Source of the DNA: Anniella stebbinsi
Taxonomy: Eukaryota; Chordata; Lepidosauria; Squamata; Anniellidae
Direction: 5' to 3'
Length of the DNA stretch: 64,000 nt
Assembly: GCA_029215795.1 (NCBI GenBank)
Contig: JARDYH010000005.1
Coordinates: 32,370,001-32,434,000 of the forward strand
Positions 1-10,941 of the stretch are shown piece by piece. A program made the position numbers and the translations under genes. The notes below the pieces were generated by a model. The model saw nothing but the letters and a program-made list of their open reading frames with translations. It did not search any database and had not been told where the DNA came from. Position 1 is the first letter of the stretch; every line of letters starts with the position of its first letter.

Positions 1-79
1 CACCTCCGTTTTGTCTGGATTCAGCTTCAGTTTGTTTTTCCTCATCCAGCCCATTACCGCCTCCAAGCATTCATTCAGA
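1..79 (-). mobile_element. LINE reverse transcriptase fragment (L2/CR1 type)
   Basis: Read on the minus strand, this stretch is open and ends in the residues LNPDKTEV, preceded by a helix with the pattern CLEAVMGWMRKN. That is the conserved reverse-transcriptase segment of L2/CR1-type LINEs. The piece is cut by the window edge, so only about 26 codons are visible. It is probably a remnant of an old insertion; the exact family cannot be assigned. Confidence 0.6.
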
Positions 80-292
80 GGAGACACACTATTTTGGTAA
101 GATGTTCATTTTTGCATGCATTTTTTAAAAATTGCAAACTACATTGCAAACTTCACAGAAAAGTACAGATTTCAATGTCTAGCTGTGTTCAACTTCACAT
201 TTAGGATGGGAATTGAGAATTTGGTACGGTTACATTTAAATGCTAACCAAGCAAATTTCTCACCCATCCCTACATTAAGCCCAGGTAAAGAT
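80..292. other. Unique AT-rich DNA
   Basis: Nothing coding or repetitive recognised. The last eight bases belong to the target duplication of the following hAT element. Confidence 0.4.
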
Positions 293-447
293 ATTTACAG
301 TAGGGGTGTGCACGGACCCCCCGGATCGGATCGGGACCCGGATCGGGACCTCCAATTTTGTCCCGGACCGGTTCGGACAAAATCGGAGGCCCCCCGGACC
401 GGATCGAGTCCGATCCCGACCCAAAAATCGTAAATTTTTGGATCGGC

Positions 448-510
448 CGCCATTTTTTTCCCCATAGACTTGCATTGCAATGCAAGTCTATGAGGAAAAA
501 ATGGCGGCGG
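448..510. repeat. Long hairpin with 30-bp perfect palindrome
   Basis: Bases 463-492 equal their own reverse complement, centred on TTGCAA. The arms continue imperfectly through a GCCGCCATTTTTT / AAAAAATGGCGGC pair. The same structure is at about 4287-4316 and 60,834-60,863 in the other two short hAT elements. Confidence 0.9.
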
Positions 511-699
511 GTGGCTGAGGGGGGGCCTAACTCCCTCCCCCCCCGGGGCCGTCCGCTGTGGATGGCCCCGGCAGGTAAGCCCCCTCCCCCGCGCTCCCTA
601 CCCCCCCTGGGGTCACCCGCTTCCATCCGCTGGCGCCCGCGGGCGCCAGCGGATAGAAGCGGACGGCTCCGGGGGGGGGTAAGCCCCCTTCCCCGCCAC

Positions 700-1850
700 T
701 GCTTACCTTCTCGGCCCGTCCGCTCCCGTCCGGCGCCGGCGGCTACTACCAGCGGGCTCCGCGGCCTACTCTCGAGTAGCGCGCCGGGTGATGACATCAC
801 CCGGCGCGCCACCCTGGAGTAGGCCGCGGAGCCTGCTGGTAGTAGTAGGCGCCGGCGCCGGGACGGGAGCCGCCGGGACGGGAAGGTAAGGGCCCCCCTC
901 CCCCCTCCGCGCGCCCCCTCCTCCCCTCCACGCACCCCCTGCTTACCTTCCCGGCCCGGCGGCTCCCGGCCGGCGCCGGCGCCTACTACTACCAGCAGGC
1001 TCCGCGGCCTGCTCTAGAGTAGCGCGCTGGGTGATGACATCACCCGGAGCGCCACCCTAGAGCAGGCTGCGGAGCCTGCTGGTAGTAGTAGGCACCGGCG
1101 CCGGGACGGGAGCCGCCGGGACGGGAAGGTAAGGGCCCCCCTCCCCCCTCCGCGCGCCCCCTCCTCCCCTCCACGCACCCCCTGCTTACCTTCCCGGCCC
1201 GGCGGCTCCCGGCCGGCGCCGGCGCCTACTACTACCAGCAGGCTCCGCGGCCTGCTCTAGAGTAGCGCGCCGGGTGATGACATCACCCGGAGCGCCACCC
1301 TAGAGCAGGCCGCGGAGCCTGCTGGTAGTAGTAGGCGCCGGCGCCGGGACGGGAGCCGCCGGGACGGGAAGGTAAGGGCCCCCCTCCCCCCTCCGCGCGC
1401 CCCCTCCTCCCCTCCACGCACCCCCTGCTTACCTTCCCGGCGGCTCCCGGCCGGCGCCGGCGCCTACTACTACCAGCAGGCTCCGCGGCCTGCTCTAGAG
1501 TAGCGCGCCGGGTGATGACATCACCCGGCGCGCCACCCTAGAGCAGGCCGCGGAGCCTGCTGGTAGTAGAAGGCGCCGGGACGGGAGCCGCCGGGACGGG
1601 AAGGTAAGGGCCCCCCTCCCCCCTCCGCGCGCCCCCTCCTCCCCTCCACGCACCCCCTGCTTACCTTCTCGGCCCGTCCGCTCCCGTCCGGGGCCGGCGG
1701 CTACCACCAGCAGGCTCCGCGGCCTGCTCTAGAGTAGCGCGCCGGGTGATGACATCACCCGGCGCGCCACCCTAGAGCAGGCCGCGGAGCCCGCTGGTAG
1801 TAGCTGCTAGTGCCGGACGGGAGCGGACGGGCCGAGAAGGTAAGCGCCCC
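700..1850. repeat. Tandem array of ~240-bp palindromic GC-rich units (5 copies)
   Basis: The core GATGACATCACCCGG recurs at about 790, 1034, 1276, 1514 and 1749. Each core is the centre of an inverted repeat with arms of about 60 bp running out to CTACTACCAGC / GCTGGTAGTAG. Units are joined by C-rich spacers. Copies differ by small substitutions and indels. Confidence 0.85.
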
Positions 1851-2104
1851 CCCTCCCCCCCCCGCTGTCCACTTTCATCGGCAGGCGCCCGCTGGCGCCC
1901 ACCAATGGAAGCGGCGGTGGGCGCCAGTGGGCGCCTGCCGATCCGCCGATCCGCCGAACCAGTTCGGAGCCTTTTCGGACCGGTTCGGATTGGATCGGCC
2001 GATCCAGCTGCGGGATCGGAAATCGGATAATTTATCCGATTTCCCACTGGACCGGACTCGGATCGTGGATCGGGTCCGATCCAGTGCACATCCCTAATTT
2101 ACAG

Positions 2105-4115
2105 AACATTTCTCTTTACATATTATAAATGCAGAGTAGAGCCCTTTATACTGAATGCCAATAAGTGGATTAGCACTGGGTGTATAATAGCTATAGGATT
2201 GACTTGCTGGGTCCAATAGCTGAGGTTGTTGTTGTTGTTTCATTACTTGACATCTCTCTCATCCACTTTAGTTCTGTCATTGTAAATTGCTGAGTTAGTG
2301 AGAATGTCCTGGCATCCAAAGTAATGAACATCAGGAGATTAAAAAATTCAGTGGTATATTTTAGACTCACCTGTCAGAATAAATTATGCATAACTGGAAA
2401 AAATAATAATTCAAATCTCCATAAATTTGCTTCTCAGGGAGAGAAAAGCATTTGAAAACACCACACACCTTCGTTTCTTTGATTCCTTTGTATCCTGCAT
2501 TTTTTTTACCTTGACCTGGAAAGCATTCATAGCTAGGCTGGGTCAGGGTGATGGTGAGTGGCTGACATATTTGTAGAAACAAAAATCCACATAATTAACT
2601 AATAATGATCACCCCCTATAATAACCAGGGTAAAAACTACAATAAACCATGGGAAGGTAACCCGGTGCGCTCCAGGTATTTTGGATTTACACTCCCATCA
2701 GCCCCAGCCAGAATGGCCAATGGTCAGACATGACAACAGTTGTAGTTCAGAGCACCTACCACCGCAATAAATATTTTATCAATGATTTTTTAAAAAAATA
2801 TATATCAAAAGCTTTACCTGAGCCCTGCTCAATATTCAGTCTAAGGGAGACAAATAGATATATGATTGATCTTGGAATGAGTCCCCTAGCAGGGATGGAC
2901 AGCAGTTAATCTGCATACAAAACCACTCCCCCATTGTTTGCCCTTACTGAGGTTGGCAGAGTGAGGATGGAATCCTATCAGGACAATCGTAAATGTCTGA
3001 CCTTTATCCAATGCAGGGCGGAAGGGACATGGAAGGGATCTTCTCTTCCATTTTCAACATGCCCTGCAGTTTTTGCTAGATGCTCAATTTCAAGTGTCAA
3101 GTTAGGGAGCTTCAGAGTGGGGTGGGGGGAAGCTGCATAGCCTATAGGAAGCCTTCCGTGATCTCCTCCCCTCCTCATCCCTGGGCATGCCCTCTTTTCT
3201 CCCTCTCCACACTCCATTCCCAAGTGTGGAGAAGGAGCCAGCACAGTTGGCTACAAGATGCCAGGGGAGGGGGAGGCAGTTTCTTGGAACCGAGTTCAGA
3301 GCACTGACTCCAACCTCAGTTTCCAGAAACTGAAAAATCCTATGGCCATCTAGACTGCACCTATTGGCCATAGAATTGCTCCCGAAGACATGGTCCAGTT
3401 TCCTATTATAGAATTTAACCACAGAAAAAGGGAGAGAGGACACCATCCTGCCAGGGCCGGTGTCAAGGGTCAAGCACCTGTCAAGGGCCCACAGCCCAGC
3501 AGAAGCCCACTGACAAGAGTCCCCTGGACTTGCTTCTCCACTTCACCATTGTAAGCTGCTTGTTCATCACCCTCTTATTCTGGCCCAGATGACGATGGTG
3601 TGCCGAGAAAGAGGAGCAGTAGATGCCATCACCTACCAGTTCAAAGACTCTCTGGCTCCAAGCAAGCAAGTAGTAATAATGATGCCAAAGAGGATGAGGA
3701 GCAAGGATGACTGGTGACAATGGGAGTAAGAAGGTAGACTTACTGAGGGAGAACAGTCATTGAGGGCAACTTGCCCTAGCGCCTTTAAACAGCTAGAGTT
3801 GGCACTGCATCCTAGACAGGGATGCATAAGAATTCCATCTGGGCTGTGTGCGTGTGTGAAAACTTGGTTGACTTTTCCAGTTCAGGCTGGCAGATTTCAT
3901 TCCATTTCCCCCTGCTGACATTGACTTGATCTGTATTGGATTCTGTTTTCTTATTTAAAAGTGGCAAGTTTTGCAAATTGAATTGGAGGAGGGTTCTTTA
4001 CATTTGTAAACATGTGAGTGTATTTTTTTAAAAAAATTGGGAATCTTGTGCAGGTGCACACGATCGCAAGTCCGCCGATCCGCTATGTAGCCCCACAGAG
4101 GCATATTCCCCTCTT
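2105..4115. other. Non-coding DNA with one interspersed repeat
   Basis: No gene seen. About 2665-2755 resembles a common interspersed repeat with the phrase ACTCCCATCAGCCCCAGCCAG, also seen near 23,090, 25,010 and 46,050. The rest looks unique. Confidence 0.4.
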
Positions 4116-4123
4116 GTAAATAT

Positions 4124-5659
4124 TAGGGGTGTGCACGGACCCCCTGGATCGGATCGGGACCCGGATCGGGACCTCCAATTTTGTCACGGATCGGTTCGGA
4201 CAAAATCGGAGGCCCCCCGGACCGGATCGAGTACGATCCCGATCCAAAAATCAGAAATTTTTGGATCGGCCGCCATTTTTCCCCCCATAGACTTGCATTG
4301 CAATGCAAGTCTATGAGGAAAAAATGGCGGCGGGTGGGTGAGGGGGGGCCTAACTCCCTCCCCCCCCAGGGCCGTCCGCTGTGGATGGCCCCGGCAGGTA
4401 AGCCCCCTCCCCTGCGCTCCCTACCCCCCCTGGGACCGTCCGCTTCCATCCGCTGGCGCCCGTGGGCGCCAACGGATAGAAGCGGACGGCTCCGGGGGGG
4501 GTAAGCCCCCTTCCCCGCCACTGCTTACCTTTTAGGGCCGTTCGCTCCCGTCCGGCGCCGGCGGCTACCGCCAGCCGGCTTTGCGTCTTGCTCTCGAGTA
4601 GTGCGCCGGGTGATCACCCGGCGCGCCACCCTGGAGCAGGCCGCGGAGCCCGCTGGTAGTAGCCGCCGGCGCCAGACGGGAGCGGACGGGCCAGAAAGGT
4701 AAGGGCCCCCCTCCCCCCCTCCACGCGCCCCCTCCTCCCCTCCACGCACCCCCTGCTTACCTTCCCGGCCCGTCCGCTCCCGTCCGGCGCCGGCGGCTAC
4801 TACCAGTGGGCTCCGCGGCCTGCTCTCGAGTAGCGCGCCGGGTGATGACATCACCTGGCGCGCCACCCTGGAGCAGGCCGCGGAGCCCGCTGGTAGTAGC
4901 CGCCGGCGACGGACGGGAGCGGACGGGCCGGGAAGGTAAGGGCCCCCCCTCCTCCCCTCCGCGCGCCCCCTGCTTACCTTCCCGGCCCGTCCGCTCCCGT
5001 CCGGCACCGGCGGCTACTACCAGCGGGCTCCACGGCCTGCTCTAGATTAGCGCGCCGGGTGATGACATCACCCGGCGCGCCACCCTGGAGTAGGCTGCGG
5101 AGCCCGCTGGTAGTAGCCGCCGGCGCCAGACGGGAGCGGACGGGCCGGGAAGGTAAGGGCCCCCCTCCTCCCCTCCGTGCGCCCCCTCCTCCCCTCCGCG
5201 TGCCCCCTGCTTATCTTCCCGGCCCGTCCGCTCCCGTCCGGCGCCGGCGGCTACTACCAGCGGGCTCCGCGGCCTGCTCTAGAGTAGCGCGCCGGGTGAT
5301 GACATCACCCGGCGTGCCACCCTAGAGCAGGCCGCGGAGCCCGCTGGTAGTAGCCACCGGCGCCGGACGGGAGCGGACGGGCCGGAAAGGTAAGGGCCCA
5401 CCTCCTCCCGCCCCCTCCTCCCCCCCGGTGTCCACTTTCATCGGTGGGCGCCCGCTGGCGCCCGCCAATGGAAGCAGCGGTGGGCGCCAGTGGGCGCCCG
5501 CCGATCCGCCGATCCGCCAAACCGGTTCGGAGCCTTTTCGGACCGGTTCGGATTGGATCGGCCGATCCAGCTGTCGGATCGGAAATCGGATAATTTATCC
5601 GATTTCCCACTGGACCGGACTCGGATCGTGGATCGGGTCCGATCCAGTGCACATCCCTA
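4124..5659. mobile_element. Non-autonomous hAT element, GC-rich, 1.5 kb
   Basis: Same family as 301-2096: ends TAGGGGTGTGCAC and GTGCACATCCCTA, with perfect 8-bp target duplication GTAAATAT (4116-4123 and 5660-5667). It has the same hairpin near the left end and an array of four ~220-240-bp palindromic units; the first, near 4610, has lost part of its centre. No transposase gene is present. Confidence 0.9.
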
Positions 5660-5667
5660 GTAAATAT

Positions 5668-7094
5668 CCTTGTCAGTTTCATTCCCTCTGCTCACACTAC
5701 TTTCTTTAGCCCAGTAGAGACATCTTCTGTATTTGTTAAAGTACTTGTCAATTTCAACCTCTACTTTGGTGTTTCCTGGGCAAAGTTGGGGCGGGGGCAG
5801 AAGTGGTGGCGGGTACAATGTGTGGTAGACTGGGAGACATTTGTGAGCCCAAGATTTTCAAAGATTCTGAATATCCTTGGCAATGCTAAGAGATGAACTG
5901 AGGAAGATCCCAATTCTGTCCATCCCCTTTCTCCCAATTCACCCAGCTTCTACTAAACAGTCAGCGTTATCCTGGCTTTCAGGAACTGAAAGGATTAACA
6001 TCTCAGAGGAAAAATCCTCCAGAGTGCTCAAACATATTGTCCTGCCAGCTAAAGTGGCACAGGTGGGGATGAAGTGATTTTGCAGACTCCCTTTTCTCCC
6101 AATCCCCAACCAAATCAAAATTTAAAGAGCCAATGGCTGCTCTTCGATATCTCACATTGTGGATTTGACAAACCTGGCTATTCAAACCTTGAAGGGTTCC
6201 ATCACACCTACTTTCACCCCCTGGGTTGTGTCCACAGTTTTCCCCTCCATTTCCTTAGCGAGTCAAGCACTGGGCACTTTCACATCTGTGCGTTGGTGCA
6301 CTCTTTCAGCTCATGTATCATTTCACCTGTATCACTACTATGCCGGCGAAATCTCCCACCCCACCCCTATGTTCTCCATCCCCCTGCAGTTAATGTTTTA
6401 TATTTTGAATATATTTTTTATTTCTACACAAATACAATAGTACAGCAGCCTAAAACTGCACAATTATGGTAAAACAACATACTATACTTTCCCCTAAGAT
6501 ATTAAACAATATAAGTGAATAGAAAGTATTGCAATTAGTTTTTGGAGAAGTTTGTGGTCAATGTTGGCATGGCAAGGGGAATCTGACATTGTTCTGGTCA
6601 GGAAACCTATAGATGCCTACTCAGGAGTAAGAACCATAGCGTTGAATGGGACTGAGTCCCAGGCATGGGTGGCAGCAGCCTCTCTCGCCTTCTCTGCATG
6701 GTGTTCAGGCACCCTCTCTCCCTCCCCCTTCATAGTTGAGCAGTTGAGTGAGACTGCCCTGAGACATACACGTCCCCAACAAAAAACAGGATGGTCCGAT
6801 ATCATGCAAGGACAGCAATATATGGGAAGGAGGAGAGGCTTTATTGTGCACAGAGAGGGAAAACAGACTTTTCCCGCCCCGAAATGAGATGGAAAATGGA
6901 GGGAAAGAGGTGAGATGAGCGCAGGAGAGGGACAACATCATGTGAGTACCACGCTGCAAAATCACACTCCAGGCATGGTGAGAGTGCGGTAAATCGCTGG
7001 TGTGATGGAGCTCGAACAGCATGGATGAGCGCAGTTTTGCACAGGTATTAAGAACAGTAACACAGATCTAAAATTAAGAAAATGAGTGTGGAGA

Positions 7095-7156
<62 letters not shown>

Positions 7157-8755
7157 TGGAATTATTTGAGCTACAGACTGAGCAAGACTGACAAGTGTCT
7201 TATCTTGCTTTTTTTGTGGATTCTGCTACAGTAGACACTTTCACCTTTTAAGTAACTCAACAGCATAACCAAGCATGTAGAACACAATGGGTCAGATATT
7301 GTTGACCCTGTGTAGGGACATTAAAGATGTTTTTAGGCCAAAGACTTATGCTTTAATCCTGCTATTTCTAGACTTGCCAGGTCGCCAGTACAACTGCTAA
7401 TTAAAATGATGGGTCATTGACATCGGAAGTATACCCATGCCATCACTTGCCCATTAATACAGTCTATCTCTACTCATACTTTTGGGGCAGCTTTTGTTCT
7501 TACAATCATTTGACCTACATTTTGAACCTTAGAGTCGATAATAAATCAATGGTCTACTTTAGGCAATGACTTCAAGAACAAAGTTCAATTAAAAAGTCCA
7601 TGTTCTCTTACAAAGGGCCCTGACTGCTACTTGGCCTTGCTGTTCCTAAATCAATAACATTCTTCTTGGGAAACCACAGCAGGGGGTGAAAACTGGAGAA
7701 AGTGTCTCATTATTTTGGCTCAATGGACTCACAGAACCCTCTTCACTGTTCAATTTCTTGGTTTTATTTTTTTTAAAAAAAAACACCAAACAACTTGCAT
7801 GTAAAAAGGAATATGCTTAGTCAACCAATCTTCATTTCACACGCTTTCCTATTTAATTCTTCTGTTATGTTTATGTTGCAGGATTGCACAAAAAGCTGAA
7901 GACCCAGCTCCATGCACAGGGAATTTATTTGCCCCTCTGTCTCTGAAAGCATCTAAGAGAGCTACCCTATGGCTGGCTCCTAGATAGCATCTGGGGCACC
8001 ATCAGATGGATGGTGGATCTCCTCCTTTACATCCATAGATGGAGCTACAAGCATGCAGGAAGAGATCCAATTGTGGGTGTTCCCTCCACCCCATTTTCCC
8101 CTCAAAGCCATCACAGATAGCTTCTCTTATGCGGTTGTATCTGCATAAGAGAAGTCAGAGAGAGCGAGAGAGAAGGGGTGTGCTAGTGGGTGGGGAGTAG
8201 TGGAGAGAAGAGGAGAGAAGTGGCCATGATATGCAATATCCTATGGTCTCACCATTCCCTGTCCCCCCAAAAGATGTCAGCTAAGCAGGCTGAGAGCTCC
8301 ATCTAGTGGCTTTTTGCATTTTAATCAGAGGAATGGAGGTAAAATTGCTTCTGTCCTCTCAGCCTGCCTGGCTCTTGTTGCAAGGTAGAGGGCTCTGAAC
8401 ATGGAACTCTAGATCTATCAGGAGCACAACCCATAGGATCGTGCCATTGGAGTCTTATGGCTTCTTAAAATAACACATTTATTCTGGCATAAGATTTCTG
8501 GACACTGTGCAGTTCATCAGATGCATGAAGTGTTAACCACAAACTGGCAAATTCATACGCACATGCTGGGCTGGGGGAGATGTAATTGTGTTGTCAGAGG
8601 GACATTGAAATGCAAACTGTATAATGATGTTTACCTTAATAGTTGCCATTCAAAAACATTGCTGGGTGATAACAGAGACAACATTGCTCCCTAGCATGAG
8701 GTTAACACTTCACGCATCTGATGCACAGTGTTCATGAAAACACATTAAGATGCAA
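5668..8755. other. Non-coding DNA
   Basis: No gene recognised. Contains a GT/GA microsatellite at 7098-7156. Around 8440-8540 is a repeat-like tail: on the minus strand it reads AATAAATGTGTTATTTTAAG after a CATCTGATGAA phrase, which resembles the 3' end of a reptile retroelement whose family I cannot fix. Confidence 0.35.
7098..7156. repeat. (GT)n(GA)n microsatellite
   Basis: About 16 GT units followed directly by about 13 GA units. Confidence 0.95.
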
Positions 8756-8759
8756 TAAA

Positions 8760-9320
8760 AACAGAATAATTACAGAATAAAAACAGCATCCAAAGCAAGA
8801 GACCCACATACAGGCCAAGTTGAATAAAGCAGTCTTTGCTTGCCCTTTAGAAGGACAGCAGAGAGGAAACAAACCTAGCCTCCCTTGGGACAGAGTTCCA
8901 CAGCCTGGGAGCAGCCACCAAAAAGGCCCTCTCTTGCATTGCCACCAAATGTGTCTCTGATGAAGGGCATCTCCAGAAGATCTAGAGGACTGGGCAGGCT
9001 TGTATGGGACAAGGATGTATGTGTGTGTTTAGATAGCCTGGTCTCAAGCCATGTAGGACTTTATAGGTCATAACCAGCACTTTGAATTCTTCCTGGAAAC
9101 AGACTGGTAGCTAGTGATGTTATTGTAACAAAAAAGTCACGTGCTCCCTGTAACTCCAGTCAACAGTCTGACCACAGTGTTCTGGACCAGCTGAAGTTTC
9201 AGAACAGTTTTCAAAGGCAGCCCCACATAGAGCACATTACAGTAGTCCAAACACAATATTAACTAAGGCATGTGTGACCACAGCTGATTCAGATATCTCT
9301 AGGACCGGGCACAGTTGACC
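8760..9320. mobile_element. Old CR1/L3-type LINE 3' fragment
   Basis: The order of phrases (GAGTTCCACAGCCTGGGAGCAGCCAC, then GGACTTTATAGGTCATAACCAGCACTTTGAATT, then TGGACCAGCTGAAGTTTC and CACATTACAGTAGTCCAAAC) is typical of the widespread CR1/L3-like LINE 3' region in amniote genomes, recognised from memory. It is interrupted by many small changes and is not coding. Boundaries are approximate. Confidence 0.55.
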
Positions 9321-9865
9321 ATTGTGACTCTGCGTCCTCACCCCACAGGTCTTGCCTACTGCAACATGGAGAACTCGAGTGGGCAAAGCTGGGAAAGATT
9401 TACTCCCCCATTCTCATCCAGCCAAACTCTGAGATACAGGCCAGGTCAGCAGGCTCATCTAGAACCAAGTCCTGGATAGCTGTTGTTTTCCCATTCAATG
9501 AACTGGCATTCAGCAGCAAGTACCTTCAACCCAGGGGGACTATGTCCAGGGCTACTCAAGTTACCTGATATGGGAGACTGATAGGGCTATCTCATATGGG
9601 GAAAGCACTCTACACTGCTTGAGTGGCTTCATATCCTCCACCACAGTCTCTTTTTCCTTAGCTGAACAGGCCAAGTATATTTAATTTCTGCTCCTCCTAG
9701 GAACTGTTCTCAATCCTGGGCATTTGTCCCAGCTTAAATTCACTCCTTGTACACAAGTGATCAGCTGGACACAATGCTGCATGTACCTTCAGGAGTGCCT
9801 TGGTATAACAGCACAAATACATCCATACCCCTCTGTTGATCCTCCCTCCCTTTGTAATCACATTG

Positions 9866-10089
9866 GCTGAATTCGGACAACACAATAAGCAATGGAGGGG
9901 TAGGGAAACAACCATCAGAGTTGCTTATCGTGTCGTCCGAATTCAGCCTCAGTTGCTTATTTGGTCAGAATAGCATACCGTCAGTAGTTTGTGAGCGGTG
10001 TGTTACCCTCCACACAACATAATAAGCAACACAACTGACGATTGTTTTCCCCCCACCACAGTTGCTTAATGTGTTGTCCGAATTCAGCC
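9866..10089. mobile_element. MITE, family GGCTGAATTCGG (copy A)
   Basis: Begins GGCTGAATTCGGACAACACAATAAGCAA and ends with the inverted counterpart TTGCTTAATGTGTTGTCCGAATTCAGCC. An internal copy of the terminus at about 9930-9947 suggests a composite. The flanks share ATT on both sides, a possible 3-bp target duplication. Three other copies are in this window. The superfamily is not assigned. Confidence 0.75.
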
Positions 10090-10623
10090 ATTGTATTGCT
10101 AACTCAGGGCCCAACTACATGTGGTGATCAGTCGCTTCTAGTTTCCTCCTGATGTATGTTGGAAAAGAAGAGCACATCTGTGGAGGCTGGCATCCACAGA
10201 CCACAGCAGAAGGGTTGTGCAGGTGTAGGGGCCTCTTGACACTGTTCCTTCTGGTGGTTTTTATGCTAAAAGAAGTCACCCCTGGTTGCTTCCCCCCCCT
10301 TTCCCGCAGGGTAAAAATGTGGGAAAACATACATTATTCTGCTCTTCCTTTCCGGGACAAGGGGAAGGAAGCAGCTTGGGTGAAGATTTCCTGTCAATGG
10401 AGAAAAGTTCAGAAGGTCCTCCTCCCCAGGTGGGTTTTCCATTGCAAACTGCAGGGTGTATCTAATGCTAGTCTCACTTAAGCCCCATTTATTTCAATGG
10501 GTCTACTCAAAGTAGGTCTAACATTGAATGCAATCCTGCATCTCCACAATAGATTTTTTGAAAATAATGAGGAGGATAAGAACGGGGGGGGGGGGGGGGA
10601 ACTATATGGGACTCAATATAATA

Positions 10624-10939
10624 GGGTGACTATATGGAAAGGAAGACAGGGATCCTGTATCTTTAACAGTTGTAGAGAAAATGGAATTTCAGCAGGTGTC
10701 TTTTGTATGCATGCAGCACCTGGTGAAATCCCCTCTTCATCACAACAGTTAAAGCTGCAGGAGCCCTGCCTCTTTTGTATCTGGTCAAGAGGGCAGGGCT
10801 CCTGCAGCTTTAACTGTTGTGATGCAGAGGGAATTTCACCAGGTGCTGCATGCATACAAATGATAACTTTCTGAAATTCCCTTTTACATGAAACTGTTAA
10901 AGACACAGGAGCCCTGTCCTCCTCTCCATATGGTCACCC
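10624..10939. mobile_element. 316-bp TA-flanked MITE (copy 1)
   Basis: An inverted-repeat element, GGGTGACTATATGGAAAGG to CCATATGGTCACCC, flanked by TA on both sides, the signature of Tc1/mariner-type insertion. Inside are nested inverted segments around TTTAACAGTTGT and CCCTCTTCATCACAACAG. This is the most diverged full copy in the window. Confidence 0.8.
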
Positions 10940-10941
10940 TA

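Larger units (their letters stand above)
301..2096. mobile_element. Non-autonomous hAT element, GC-rich, 1.8 kb
   Basis: It starts TAGGGGTGTGCAC and ends GTGCACATCCCTA, and is flanked by a perfect 8-bp target duplication, ATTTACAG (293-300 and 2097-2104). The 8-bp duplication and terminal motif place it in the hAT superfamily. Its outermost ~35 bp match the ends of the 12.5-kb hAT at 46,893-59,418, so that element's transposase is a plausible mobiliser. Inside are GGATCGG-rich subterminal repeats, a 30-bp perfect palindrome (463-492) and five tandem copies of a ~240-bp GC-rich unit, each folding around a palindrome. It encodes no transposase; open frames across it are composition artefacts. 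Confidence 0.9.

Noticed and set aside
270..935. Arg/Gly/Pro-rich open frames in the GC-rich hAT elements (also 4123-5045 and 60,671-61,361)
   Set aside because: High GC and palindromic repeats keep several frames open on both strands; no domain is seen.
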